Made by a program: the position numbers and the translations under genes. DNA of 34,872 nt from Balneolales bacterium (GTDB lineage: Bacteria; Bacteroidota; Rhodothermia; Balneolales; Natronogracilivirgulaceae): contig SKWQ01000135.1 in the NCBI GenBank assembly GCA_007128855.1, positions 1-34,872 on the forward strand. The letters run 5' to 3'. Every line of letters starts with the position of its first letter. Position 1 is the stretch's first letter. Shown piece after piece: positions 1 to 7,957 of this stretch. The notes beneath the pieces were generated by a model, which did not search any database, was not told where the DNA came from, and saw only the letters and a list, made by a program, of their open reading frames with translations.

Positions 1-380
1 AGGATGATGCCATCCACGCCTGACGACTCGGCTTTGAGAAAAAAAGCATCCAATCCGTATTTCATTACCGGGTTAATGTACCCCATCAGTACGATTGGCA
101 TTTCCGAAAAGCTGCGGATCTGTTGCACCATGCTGAAGATGGAGTCCAGATGCACCCCCTGGTCAAGTGCCACCTTGCTGGCATACTGGATGGTGGGACC
201 GTCAGCCAGAGGATCGCTGAATGGCATGCCGAGTTCCATTATGTCCGCCCCTGACCTTTCCAGTTCCCTGACCAATTCCACGGAGTGTGAAGGATCGGGG
301 AATCCGGCGGTAAGGAAAAGGCTCATTACTTTCCCGTTTCCGGTCTTTTCTGAAAACAGTTTCTGAAGTCTTCCTTTCAT
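1..380 (-). CDS. trpA: Tryptophan synthase alpha subunit, N-terminal part (cut by window edge)
   Basis: The first 126 residues of TrpA are readable on the minus strand from an ATG at 380-378. TrpA cleaves indole-3-glycerol phosphate to indole and glyceraldehyde-3-phosphate, and passes the indole to TrpB inside the alpha2-beta2 complex in the cytoplasm. The signature ELGMPFSDPLADGPTIQ is present. Its Glu49 and Asp60 fall at exactly the residue numbers of the two catalytic acids in Salmonella TrpA, which supports this start. The TIM-barrel strands LFLTAGFP and IVLMGYINPV are also recognisable. It is the last gene of the trp operon seen here, 31 bases after trpB. The C-terminal half lies outside the window. 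Confidence 0.96.
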   Translation of the reverse strand, partial: MKGRLQKLFSEKTGNGKVMSLFLTAGFPDPSHSVELVRELERSGADIMELGMPFSDPLADGPTIQYASKVALDQGVHLDSIFSMVQQIRSFSEMPIVLMGYINPVMKYGLDAFFLKAESSGVDGII

Positions 381-411
381 GCTGGTTGAAATCTAATGTT
401 TGGATAAATGG

Positions 412-1626
412 TCAGGAATGTTTCATGAATTTCGAGATGGTTTCCATGTCCTTGTCGCCACGACCGGAACAGTTCACAACAACGAATTCATCAGGTCGGG
501 TATCCGGCATCATGGTGTAGAGGTAGGCGATGGCATGGGCCGTTTCCAGGGCAGGTATGATCCCCTCCATGGATGAAAGCAGCTTCACTCCCTCCAATGC
601 GTCATTGTCCGTCACAGCGGCGTAGGTCACCCTTCCAGAATCGCGCAGGAACGAGTGCTCGGGACCAACGCCGGGATAATCGAGACCGGCACTTACAGAA
701 TGCGCTTCCGCGATCTGCCCATACTCCGTTTGGAGCAGATAGCTGAGCGAACCGTGCAGGACACCGGGATGCCCGCCGGACAATGTTGCCGCATGCCGGG
801 ATGTATGGACGCCCTCGCCGGCCGCCTCAATTCCGAACAGCCTGACTTCCGGATAGTACAGGAAGGGGTGGAACATGCCAATGGCATTGGACCCACCGCC
901 AACGCAGGCCAGTAGGTAGTCCGGCAACCGTCCCTCCTGTTCCAGGGACTGGTCAATGGTCTCCTTGCCGATGACGGACTGAAACTCCCTGACCATCATG
1001 GGATACGGGTGCGGTCCGACGGCCGATCCGATGATGTAGAAGGTGTCCGCTACATTACTTACCCAGTCGCGGATGGCTTCATTTATGGCATTGCTCAGGG
1101 TTTTCGCTCCTGATTCCACCGGCCGGACCTCGGCCCCGAGGAGGCGCATCCGGTCGACATTCAGTTTCTGCCGTCCGATATCCTCCGCTCCCATGTAGAT
1201 GATGCAGTCCATTCCGAAATAGGCACAGACCGTTGCTGTTGCCACTCCGTGCTGCCCTGCACCAGTTTCCGCGATTATCCGTGTTTTTCCCATTCTTCGG
1301 GCCAGCAAGACCTGTCCAATGGCATTGTTTATCTTGTGGGCGCCTGTATGGCAAAGATCCTCACGCTTAAGATAGATTCTGGCCCGGCCGAAGTGCTCAC
1401 TCAGACGGCCGGCATAGGTGAGCGGTGTTTCCCTTCCGACGTATTCTCGAAGAAGCGTGGAGAACTGCTGTTGGAACGACGGATCCTCCCTGGCAGTGTT
1501 AAATGCTTCCTTCAGGTCTTCAAGCGCGGGAATGAGCGTCTCCGGCACATATCGGCCACCGTATTTTCCAAAAAAGCCCCTGTCGTCGGGCCCAGGCATT
1601 GCTGCCGTTTTTACATTTTCTTTCAT
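412..1626 (-). CDS. trpB: Tryptophan synthase beta subunit
   Basis: This is a 404-residue PLP enzyme that condenses indole with L-serine to give L-tryptophan, the last step of the pathway. The start [15 protein letters not shown] and the PLP-lysine segment [15 protein letters not shown] are typical. So are the GAGQHG loop, the phosphate-binding [10 protein letters not shown] and the C-terminal [12 protein letters not shown]. Length matches the TrpB1 family (about 390-410). The chosen ATG has AGAGG directly against it, which is too close for a normal Shine-Dalgarno. An ATG nine codons further in is a possible alternative start. It lies between trpF (84-base gap) and trpA (31-base gap). Confidence 0.98.
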   Translation of the reverse strand: MKENVKTAAMPGPDDRGFFGKYGGRYVPETLIPALEDLKEAFNTAREDPSFQQQFSTLLREYVGRETPLTYAGRLSEHFGRARIYLKREDLCHTGAHKINNAIGQVLLARRMGKTRIIAETGAGQHGVATATVCAYFGMDCIIYMGAEDIGRQKLNVDRMRLLGAEVRPVESGAKTLSNAINEAIRDWVSNVADTFYIIGSAVGPHPYPMMVREFQSVIGKETIDQSLEQEGRLPDYLLACVGGGSNAIGMFHPFLYYPEVRLFGIEAAGEGVHTSRHAATLSGGHPGVLHGSLSYLLQTEYGQIAEAHSVSAGLDYPGVGPEHSFLRDSGRVTYAAVTDNDALEGVKLLSSMEGIIPALETAHAIAYLYTMMPDTRPDEFVVVNCSGRGDKDMETISKFMKHS

Positions 1627-1710
1627 CCTCTTTAAAACATTTATGTATTTACTGTTTACATATTACAAGCAGCATCCCGGTATATCACGTACAGTGTCCG
1701 GAGGCACGCA

Positions 1711-2364
1711 TCATCCGTTATCCCGCATTTCGTTCCATTCCTCAAAGAAGCGCTGCATTCTGTCGAAGTCCTTTTTTCCAGGGGATTCCTCAAGGCTGCT
1801 GGAGAGGTCAACTGCGAATGGTCTGGTGGTCTGGACAGCTTCCCGGACATTCTCCGCGGATATTCCTCCGGCCAGAAAAATCGGTTTGTCAGGCGCCAGT
1901 TGATGCAACAGTGACCAGTTCCATGTCTCTCCGGTGCCGCCATGCATTTTGTCACTTCGGGTATCAAAAAGATAGAAATTAGCAGCTGTATCCCATTCTT
2001 CCATCCTCTTTTGGATTTCGGGCAGATCATTTTCCTGCCTGATCTTAAATACCTTGATGACAGGAACCCGGATCTTTTCAGCATATGCAACCGGCTCGTC
2101 TCCATGCAATTGCACAAGGTCCAGCCCGACACGCCCAACAATCCGGTTGACTTCATCCACGGGCTGGTTGACAAACACCCCGACTTTTTCCGGACCCTCG
2201 ATCCAGCCCGAGATTTCAGATGCATCCCTTGGATGGATGAAACGGGGACTCTCGCTGGTAAAGACAAATCCCAGGTAATCTGCCATGGCCCCTGCGGCAA
2301 ACCGTGCATCCTCAAGCGTGGTGATGCCACATATTTTCAGTTTCGGGAAAGAGATCGTATCCAT
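1711..2364 (-). CDS. trpF: Phosphoribosylanthranilate isomerase
   Basis: This 217-residue TIM barrel converts N-(5-phosphoribosyl)anthranilate to CdRP, the Amadori rearrangement of Trp synthesis. The N-terminal motif LKICGITTLEDARFA contains the catalytic cysteine (KICG). The catalytic aspartate lies in FYLFDTRSDKMHGGTG, followed by IFLAGGISAENV and the phosphate-binding AVDLSSSLEESPGKKD. Length is normal for a stand-alone TrpF, so it is not fused to trpC as in enteric bacteria. It follows trpC after a gap of about 100 bases, the widest gap within the trpG-trpA half of the operon. Confidence 0.97.
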   Translation of the reverse strand: MDTISFPKLKICGITTLEDARFAAGAMADYLGFVFTSESPRFIHPRDASEISGWIEGPEKVGVFVNQPVDEVNRIVGRVGLDLVQLHGDEPVAYAEKIRVPVIKVFKIRQENDLPEIQKRMEEWDTAANFYLFDTRSDKMHGGTGETWNWSLLHQLAPDKPIFLAGGISAENVREAVQTTRPFAVDLSSSLEESPGKKDFDRMQRFFEEWNEMRDNG

Positions 2365-2466
2365 AAAAGAAGAAATTTGTTAACTCTGATTACAAATAGA
2401 CATTTTTATCAACTCCAGTTATCCCTGAATGGCCTAAGCATCATGTCTTCAATCCATGGAGCGGTA

Positions 2467-3276
2467 TCAGTTTGTGTCATTTCCGGTTTCATCGGTCTCA
2501 ATAAGTTGTGCAAGTGCCAGGCCAGGATCGGCTGCGCGCATGAAGTGTTCACCAATCAGGGCACTTTCGATGCCATGACGCTTCAGGTAAGCGAGATCGT
2601 CCGGAGAGGATATGCCGCTTTCTGAAACCCGCAGCACGCCATCAGGTGCCTCCGACAGCAGCGAGACTCCCTGATGCAGATCCACCTTGAACGTTCCAAG
2701 GTCCCGGTTGTTGACACCGACGATGGAAACCAGGTCGAAATCAACGCGATCCCAGTCCTCCCGGCCGTAACACTCCACGAGCACCTGAAGCCCCTCCTCT
2801 GCCGCCGCCGCCAGCAATTCCTTCATCTGCGTATCATCCAGAATCCTTACGATCAACAGTATGGCGTCCGCTCCCCATGCACGTGCTTCCGAAACCTGAT
2901 AGGGATCGATCACGAAATCCTTGCGCAGGACCGGGATTCCGGAGACGGAGGAGACTTCCTGCAGATACATCAGGGAGCCCTGAAAGAAGGGTCCGTCCGT
3001 CAGTACCGAAAGTGCAGCGGCCCCGTGTTTCTGGTAGGATTCAGCAATTTCCGCTGGAAAAAAATCCTTTCGGATCACTCCCTGAGAGGGAGAAGCTTTC
3101 TTGATTTCAGCGATCACGGAAACCCTGTCCGGCTGGAAAAGGGCCGCACCGAAATCCCTTCTTGGGCGGTGGTACTCACTGAACGAGGCGAAATCCTGCT
3201 GTTTGGCCGTACGCTTCCGGACTTTGAGATCCGCGCGCGTTCGGGCGACAATGGTATCAAGTATGGTTTCCCGCAT
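2467..3276 (-). CDS. trpC: Indole-3-glycerol phosphate synthase
   Basis: A stand-alone IGPS of 269 residues that closes the indole ring: CdRP to indole-3-glycerol phosphate, CO2 and water. The hallmark VIAEIKKASPSQG holds the catalytic lysine. PVLRKDFVIDPYQ, LVECY, GVNNRDL and VSESGI follow in family order. I chose the ATG at 3276, giving MRETILDTIVARTRADL, because that is where IGPS homology begins. An in-frame ATG at 3345 overlaps the trpD stop as TAATG and would add 23 residues with no family resemblance. That overlap favours translational coupling, so the longer form cannot be excluded. Confidence 0.95.
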   Translation of the reverse strand: MRETILDTIVARTRADLKVRKRTAKQQDFASFSEYHRPRRDFGAALFQPDRVSVIAEIKKASPSQGVIRKDFFPAEIAESYQKHGAAALSVLTDGPFFQGSLMYLQEVSSVSGIPVLRKDFVIDPYQVSEARAWGADAILLIVRILDDTQMKELLAAAAEEGLQVLVECYGREDWDRVDFDLVSIVGVNNRDLGTFKVDLHQGVSLLSEAPDGVLRVSESGISSPDDLAYLKRHGIESALIGEHFMRAADPGLALAQLIETDETGNDTN

Positions 3277-3344
3277 TACAATTTCAGTTAAAAAGCTCAG
3301 AGTTTCAACGTTTCTGTCAAGATGCTCAAAAGGTGCACAGGGCA

Positions 3345-4373
3345 TTATTGTAAGTCAGATGTACATTCTGCAAGGTTTTCCAACGCCTCACGTGCACTTC
3401 CCGACTCCAGGCTCTCTTCAGCCGCATAGAAGGCATCTTTGATGTCATCATGGATCCCGGATGTGTGGATGGCAAACGCGGCATTCAACAGGACGATTTC
3501 GCGTTGCGGCACGGATGCCTTGTCGTCGAGAACGGCCCGGATGATATCCGCATTATCTTCGGGCGATCCCCCGCGGAGATCCCCGTTAGTGGCGGCAGAA
3601 AGCCCGAAGACCCTGGCATCGAACACACGATTGTTCATGACGGCACCATCCCTGAGCTGGAACACATGAGTTGGAGCTGTGGTGGAGAATTCATCCAGGC
3701 CATCCTCCGCATGCACTGCATAGGCGAATTCCGTGTCCAGATTGGCCAGAATGTGGATGATGTTCTGTGCGGTTTCCAGACTGAAGGCACCGATCATCTG
3801 CCGCCTGACACCAGCAGGATTGAGCATCGGCCCCATGATGTTGAAAAACGTTCTCATCCCCAGCTCCTTCCGGACTGGCATGACATGGGCCATTGCGGGA
3901 TGAAAAAGCGGAGCGAACATGAATGCCATTCCTGTTTCCCGGAAACAGGTCTCCACCTGATCTTTTTTCAGGTCGGGTGTGACCCCCAGGCACCGAAGGA
4001 CATCAAAACTGCCGCTTCTGCTCGAGACCCCGGCATTTCCATGTTTAAGCACCGGTACATCAGCACCTGCAGCGACGAACATGGCGGCTGTCGATATGTT
4101 GAACGTTCCTGAATGGTCACCGCCTGTTCCGCACAGGTCGATGGCGGATTCGGTATCCACTACAACCGGTACTGCCGCTTTCCGCATGACATGCACAAAT
4201 GCGGTCAGCTCGGATGCGGTTTCCCCCTTGCAACCCATTCCAAAAAGAAATGAGGCAATTCTGGCAGGCGGAACGCTGCCGGTGATGATCTGGCGCAATG
4301 CATAATCCGCCTCCTCAGGCGTCAGATCATTTCCTGCAGATATTTTTTGCAGGATGTAAGTGAAATCTTCCAT
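3345..4373 (-). CDS. trpD: Anthranilate phosphoribosyltransferase
   Basis: A 342-residue enzyme that transfers phosphoribose from PRPP to anthranilate. The PRPP-binding motif GTGGDHSGTFNISTAAMF is clear and is followed by VLKHGNAGVSSRSGSFDVL. That second block is the HGN-SS-GS motif with Ala-Gly where enterobacterial enzymes carry Arg. The helical N-terminus (LTPEEADYALRQI, FLFGMGCKGET) and RTFFNIMGPMLNPA are typical. It is a separate protein, not a TrpG-TrpD fusion. It starts 14 bases after trpG and ends in a TAATG with a possible upstream trpC start. Confidence 0.97.
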   Translation of the reverse strand: MEDFTYILQKISAGNDLTPEEADYALRQIITGSVPPARIASFLFGMGCKGETASELTAFVHVMRKAAVPVVVDTESAIDLCGTGGDHSGTFNISTAAMFVAAGADVPVLKHGNAGVSSRSGSFDVLRCLGVTPDLKKDQVETCFRETGMAFMFAPLFHPAMAHVMPVRKELGMRTFFNIMGPMLNPAGVRRQMIGAFSLETAQNIIHILANLDTEFAYAVHAEDGLDEFSTTAPTHVFQLRDGAVMNNRVFDARVFGLSAATNGDLRGGSPEDNADIIRAVLDDKASVPQREIVLLNAAFAIHTSGIHDDIKDAFYAAEESLESGSAREALENLAECTSDLQ

Positions 4374-4387
4374 TTGCGTGATTTATG

Positions 4388-4978
4388 TTAGCGCATATCC
4401 CGTTCCATCCAGTTCTGGATGAGTTTCGGGCCTTCTACAGTCAGTATGCTTTCCGGGTGGAACTGGATCCCTTCCAGCGGAAAATCCCGGTGCCGGATCC
4501 CCATCACCACTCCGTCTTCGGTGCGGGATGTGATCTCGAACTGATCCGGGATGGTATCTTCTTTGAGGACCAACGAGTGGTATCGCGTGGCAATGAATGA
4601 CTGGGGGACATTTGTGTAAATCGTACGTCCGTCATGTAATATGCATGAAGTCTTCCCGTGCATCAGCGTTGGGGCCGATACCACATTTGCTCCGTGGGCA
4701 TGGCCAATGGCCTGATGCCCCAGGCAGACTCCAAGTATCGGGATCATCGGGCCAAACTCCGTGATGAGGGACACAGTGATGCCGGCGTCCTCCGGCCTTC
4801 CCGGACCCGGAGAGATGAGGATCTTATCCGGATTGAGCTCCTTCACCCCCTCGATATCGATCTTGTCATTCCGCACCACCTTGTATGTGTCGGTATGGCG
4901 GGCAACCAGATGCACCAGGTTGTAGGTGAACGAATCGTAATTATCGATGATCAGTACCATGCTGCCGTTGCTGTTCAT
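4388..4978 (-). CDS. trpG: Anthranilate synthase component II, glutamine amidotransferase
   Basis: This class I glutamine amidotransferase of 196 residues supplies ammonia to TrpE. The fold starts VLIIDNYDSFTYNLVH. PGPGRPEDAG follows, then the nucleophile loop GVCLGHQAIG with the catalytic cysteine. The chorismate-utilising subfamily marker LMHGKTS and the His-Glu pair in FHPESIL are also present. The ATG at 4978 overlaps the trpS stop as ATGA, which implies translational coupling and supports this start over the inner Met7. The same subunit may also serve PabB, as in some bacteria with a single amidotransferase. No second copy is visible here. Confidence 0.97.
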   Translation of the reverse strand: MNSNGSMVLIIDNYDSFTYNLVHLVARHTDTYKVVRNDKIDIEGVKELNPDKILISPGPGRPEDAGITVSLITEFGPMIPILGVCLGHQAIGHAHGANVVSAPTLMHGKTSCILHDGRTIYTNVPQSFIATRYHSLVLKEDTIPDQFEITSRTEDGVVMGIRHRDFPLEGIQFHPESILTVEGPKLIQNWMERDMR

Positions 4979-6003
4979 TGCGTTGAAAAATGTCTGACTA
5001 TGCCGGTGGCTTCCCGGATCGGTCCCATCACGGTCTCGGCCCGCTCACGGGCCTTCCTTCCGCCTTCGCGAAGCATGTCCCAGACCGTATCGGGATCACC
5101 GGCAAGCTTCTCCCGCCGGACTCTTGCCTCACTGAAATAATCCCCGATCAGGGTCAGAAGTTCCTTTTTGGCATGTCCGTATCCAAATCCACCCGATTGA
5201 TACTTCCCGCGGATCTCCGCGTTCTTTTCTTCACCGGCAAACAACCGGATGAGCGCATACACATTGCAGGCATCCGGATCCTTGGGATCTTCCAATGGGG
5301 TCGAATCCGTTACCACCGCCATCACTTTCTTTTTCAAAGTCTTTCCGGAGTCAAAAATGTCAATGGTATTGTCATAGGACTTGCTCATCTTCCGCCCGTC
5401 GATGCCGGGCACGGTTGCAACCGACTCCACGATGTAGGGCTCGGGAATGCGGAGGTACTCGCCCCCGAATATCCGGTTGAACCGGGCAGCCAGGTCCCGC
5501 GAAATCTCAATGTTCTGCTTCTGGTCCGCACCGACCGGAACCACATCGGAGTGATAGATCAGGATATCTGCGGCCTGCAGGATGGGATAGGTGAACAGGC
5601 CGATATTAGGCTGCAGGCCCTGGGCAACCTTGTCCTTGTAGGAGACCCCCCTTTCCATCATGCTGACCGGGGTGAGCGTACCCAGGATCCAGGCCAGCTC
5701 CAGCACCTGGGGGACATCGCTCTGGGCGAAAAAGGTGCATTTTTCCGGATCCATCCCCAGCGCAAGATAGTCCAGCGCCACGTCAAACGTGTATTCCCGG
5801 AGCCGCTTGCCATCCTGGACCGATGTCAGCGAATGGTAGTTGGCGATAAAGTAGAAGGCCTTCCCTTTTTCCTGAAAATCAAGATGCTGCCGGATGGCCC
5901 CGAAATAATTGCCGAGATGCAATTTCCCGGATGGCTGGATTCCTGATAGAATGGTTTTGGAAACAGCGGAAACTTGCTTGCCGGTCTTGTTCTGCTCGTT
6001 CAT
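4975..6003 (-). CDS. trpS: Tryptophanyl-tRNA synthetase located inside the trp operon
   Basis: This class I aminoacyl-tRNA synthetase of 342 residues charges tRNA-Trp. The N-terminal SGIQPSGKLHLGNYFGA contains the HIGH-type motif (HLGN). GRKMSKSYDNTIDIF contains KMSKS. The central FTYPILQAADIL and VGADQKQNIE segments are typical of bacterial TrpRS. I used the ATG at 6003. The open frame extends to 6132, but those 43 extra residues are basic, unlike the family, and would nearly reach trpE. Its place between trpE and trpG is unusual. The gene is presumably under the upstream attenuator, which senses the charging of its own product tRNA. Confidence 0.97.
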   Translation of the reverse strand: MNEQNKTGKQVSAVSKTILSGIQPSGKLHLGNYFGAIRQHLDFQEKGKAFYFIANYHSLTSVQDGKRLREYTFDVALDYLALGMDPEKCTFFAQSDVPQVLELAWILGTLTPVSMMERGVSYKDKVAQGLQPNIGLFTYPILQAADILIYHSDVVPVGADQKQNIEISRDLAARFNRIFGGEYLRIPEPYIVESVATVPGIDGRKMSKSYDNTIDIFDSGKTLKKKVMAVVTDSTPLEDPKDPDACNVYALIRLFAGEEKNAEIRGKYQSGGFGYGHAKKELLTLIGDYFSEARVRREKLAGDPDTVWDMLREGGRKARERAETVMGPIREATGIVRHFSTQ

Positions 6004-6112
6004 ACTTTGGTTTGGATAATGTTTGCGTTCAATATTGGTGTTCCTGTAGGTGGCTTTGGTGAAGTTGCGTTTAGACCACGTGTTCGCCTTGCCAGATCTT
6101 TTCTTGTGGACA

Positions 6113-7672
6113 CTACTCCAGCTGGATCGCAACGCTCAGGGCCTCCACCAGCGCCCTGGCCTTGTTAACGGTCTCGTCATATTCCCGGTCCGGATCGCTG
6201 TCAGCCACGATTCCGGCACCCGCCTGGATATAGATGGTTTCATCGGTTACGATCATCGTGCGGATTGCAATGCACGTATCCATATTGCCTGAAAAATCGA
6301 AGTATCCGACCGCTCCTGCATAGGGTCCCCGCTTTGTGGGTTCCATTTCATCGATGATCTGCATGGCGCGGACCTTGGGGGCACCCGAGACGGTGCCGGC
6401 CGGGAAGCAGTTCTCCAGGGCATCGACAGCGGTCATCCCATCCGCCAGCTCTCCGCACGCATCCGATACGATATGCATCACATGGGAGTATCTTTCGATC
6501 ACACGGTCGCGGGTCACCCTGACCGAATCGGGACGGCAAACCCGGGACAGGTCGTTCCTGCCAAGGTCAACGAGCATGATATGCTCGGCCAGCTCCTTCG
6601 GATCCGACAGCAGGTCCTTCTCCATGGCAAGATCTTCCTCTGTGGTTTTTCCACGGGGTCGTGTACCCGCGATGGGCAGCACCCGCACCGTATGGTCCTG
6701 AACCTGTACCAGCACCTCCGGGGAGGAACCGACCAGTGCGAATTCATCGAAGTCCAGGTAAAACAAGTAGGGGGATGGGTTTACCATGCGCAATGCCCGG
6801 TAGAGCATGAACCGGTCACCGGAAAAGCTGCTCTGAAAGCGTTGCGACAGTACGACCTGGAAGATATCCCCGGCATGGATGTACGCTTTGGCTTTTTCGA
6901 CATTGCTGCGGAACACCTCACGGCTGATGTTGCTTTGAAGCGGCTCGTCTGTCCGGCGGTAGCCATCGGCATCGGCAATCGGCTGCTTCATGATCTGCTC
7001 CATACGATCCAGGCACTCCAGTGCCTTTTCATACTGCAGGGCGTGATCGTCAACGGGACCGGTAAAAACGGTTTTTATCAGTATGACCCTGTGCTTGACA
7101 TGATCAAAGGCAAAAATTTCGTCATAAAAGGCCCAGATGGCTTCGGGCAGTTTGAGGTCGTCCGTGGGAACGTCCGGCAACCGTTCCACCTGCCGTACCG
7201 TGTCATAGGCGGAGAAACCGACAGCGCCACCGGTCAGACGCGGCAGGTCGGGCATTTCCGGCTCACTAAGTGTATGACAGAGCCGCCGAAGCGCATCAAA
7301 GTACGGTTCCTTAAGTTCGCGGACGTCCTCATGACCTCTTCTTCCGGCCGATTCCATACCTGACTCTTGCCCCTGCCGGTTATAGCCATTGCTTTGGTCG
7401 CGAAGTCTGGTCAGGGTAACCTTTTCATCTTGAAACCGAAGGATCTGGTAAGGGTTGCGGCCAAGGAATGAGTAACGGGCCAGATGCTCCCCGCCTTCCA
7501 CCGACTCCAGCAAAAAAGGGAACCGTCCCTGCTCACGTATTTTCAGGAACAGAGATACCGGTGTGACCGTATCAGCCATCATCACCCTGTGAACAGGTAT
7601 GGCTGTGTAATTTGCTGCCAGTTTTTGAAAGGTCACCAAGTTCATAGCCGCAGAACGGTTTCGTTGTTTCAT
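6113..7672 (-). CDS. trpE: Anthranilate synthase component I
   Basis: TrpE (519 residues from this ATG) makes anthranilate from chorismate using ammonia from TrpG, and is the committed step. The N-terminal region has the tryptophan feedback site motif LLESVEGGEHLARYSFLG. The catalytic domain carries IAGTRPRG, LVDLGRNDLSRVC, HIVS, FPAGTVSGAPKVRAMQI and QAGAGIVADSDP. These features favour anthranilate synthase over PabB. Possible starts are a TTG at 7684 inside the terminator T-tract, the ATG at 7672 chosen here, or the ATG at 7645 where family homology begins. It is the first structural gene after the attenuator, ten bases from the last T of the terminator. Confidence 0.97.
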   Translation of the reverse strand: MKQRNRSAAMNLVTFQKLAANYTAIPVHRVMMADTVTPVSLFLKIREQGRFPFLLESVEGGEHLARYSFLGRNPYQILRFQDEKVTLTRLRDQSNGYNRQGQESGMESAGRRGHEDVRELKEPYFDALRRLCHTLSEPEMPDLPRLTGGAVGFSAYDTVRQVERLPDVPTDDLKLPEAIWAFYDEIFAFDHVKHRVILIKTVFTGPVDDHALQYEKALECLDRMEQIMKQPIADADGYRRTDEPLQSNISREVFRSNVEKAKAYIHAGDIFQVVLSQRFQSSFSGDRFMLYRALRMVNPSPYLFYLDFDEFALVGSSPEVLVQVQDHTVRVLPIAGTRPRGKTTEEDLAMEKDLLSDPKELAEHIMLVDLGRNDLSRVCRPDSVRVTRDRVIERYSHVMHIVSDACGELADGMTAVDALENCFPAGTVSGAPKVRAMQIIDEMEPTKRGPYAGAVGYFDFSGNMDTCIAIRTMIVTDETIYIQAGAGIVADSDPDREYDETVNKARALVEALSVAIQLE

Positions 7673-7681
7673 AGATATCAA

Positions 7682-7719
7682 CAAAAAAAAACCCGCATCC
7701 AGATAGACTGAAAGCGGGT
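7682..7719 (-). terminator. trp attenuator terminator (pairing 3:4)
   Basis: Read on the minus strand, ACCCGC (7719-7714) pairs with GCGGGT (7696-7691). The stem continues inward after one T-T mismatch through a wobble and CAG/CTG, with loop TCTAT. Nine T residues (7690-7682) follow directly. This is an intrinsic terminator placed between the leader peptide and trpE, so it can only act as an attenuator. It would stop transcription when Trp-tRNA is plentiful. Confidence 0.9.
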
Positions 7720-7771
7720 CATGAAAAATCGGTTACTGGTACAACACACACAGATACCTGTCCGCTCTCAG
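7708..7771 (-). promoter_or_regulatory. trp antiterminator (pairing 2:3)
   Basis: Segment CTGAGAGCGG (7771-7762), which begins at the last base of the Cys codon and covers the leader stop codon, is complementary to CCGCTTTCAG (7717-7708). All ten positions pair, one as G-U. The second segment is the 5' arm of the terminator, so the two structures exclude each other. The roughly 44-base loop holds its own small GGTA/TACC stem at about 7738-7758. A ribosome stalled on the Trp codons would leave the first segment free and allow read-through into trpE. Confidence 0.85.
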
Positions 7772-7779
7772 CAGAAAGG
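7757..7779 (-). promoter_or_regulatory. Pause / anti-antiterminator hairpin (pairing 1:2)
   Basis: CCTTTCTGC (7779-7771), the Pro-Phe-Cys codons just after the four Trp codons, pairs with GCGGACAGG (7765-7757). Eight of nine positions pair around the loop TGAGA. This would hide the segment needed for the antiterminator when the leader is not being translated or the ribosome has left, so the terminator forms. A ribosome stalled at Trp codons would cover the first arm. Confidence 0.75.
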
Positions 7780-7821
7780 CCACCACCACCAATTGGCTAT
7801 ATATGTGTGTTTGATACTCAT
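7768..7821 (-). CDS. trpL: trp operon leader peptide with four consecutive Trp codons
   Basis: The 17-residue peptide MSIKHTYIANWWWWPFC is encoded from an ATG at 7821-7819 to a TGA at 7770-7768. The four TGG codons occupy 7791-7780. Its only likely role is as a sensor: ribosome stalling at these codons when charged tRNA-Trp is scarce decides which downstream RNA structure forms. The stop codon lies inside the antiterminator strand, exactly as attenuation requires. No Shine-Dalgarno precedes the ATG (the upstream bases are TTCTTTCTT), and the putative promoter -10 lies so close that the transcript may be leaderless. A longer in-frame open frame upstream has no support. Confidence 0.9.
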   Translation of the reverse strand: MSIKHTYIANWWWWPFC

Positions 7822-7828
7822 AAGAAAG

Positions 7829-7857
7829 AATTTACAGAAGTTTGTCCCGCCATGCAA
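7829..7857 (-). promoter_or_regulatory. Putative trp operon promoter
   Basis: On the minus strand TTGCAT (7857-7852), a 17-base spacer and TAAATT (7834-7829) precede trpL. The -35 matches the sigma70 consensus at only three positions, but the overall TTG-N20-TAAATTC layout also resembles the Bacteroidota TTG/TAnnTTTG form. Transcription would begin almost at the trpL ATG. Confidence 0.45.
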
Positions 7858-7870
7858 CCCCGGCATGCAA
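7845..7870. repeat. Two adjacent 13-bp direct repeats over the trp promoter
   Basis: The plus-strand units tcccgccatgcaa (7845-7857) and ccccggcatgcaa (7858-7870) are head-to-tail and agree at 11 of 13 positions. The unit nearer trpL contains the candidate -35. The pair could be an operator for a repressor that works together with attenuation, or a chance duplication. A further CCCCGG/CCGGGG inverted element spans roughly 7858-7888. Confidence 0.4.
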
Positions 7871-7957
7871 CTTAAATGTGAACCGGGGGTGGGACAGTTG
7901 GATGCAAAACCGTGAATTTGGTGGTGAAAGTACCTTTGAATTGATGGTAATGGCTGG

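Noticed and set aside
2375-2444. A second possible attenuator in the trpC-trpF gap: an 11-residue ORF (2409-2444, minus) with one Trp codon, followed by an ATTTGT/ACAAAT stem (2375-2397).
   Set aside because: One Trp codon, an AT-only stem and a mixed pyrimidine tail without a true T-run are too weak to separate from chance.
6004-6132. A 43-residue N-terminal extension of TrpS.
   Set aside because: Basic, low-conservation sequence unlike other TrpRS. The family start matches the ATG at 6003.
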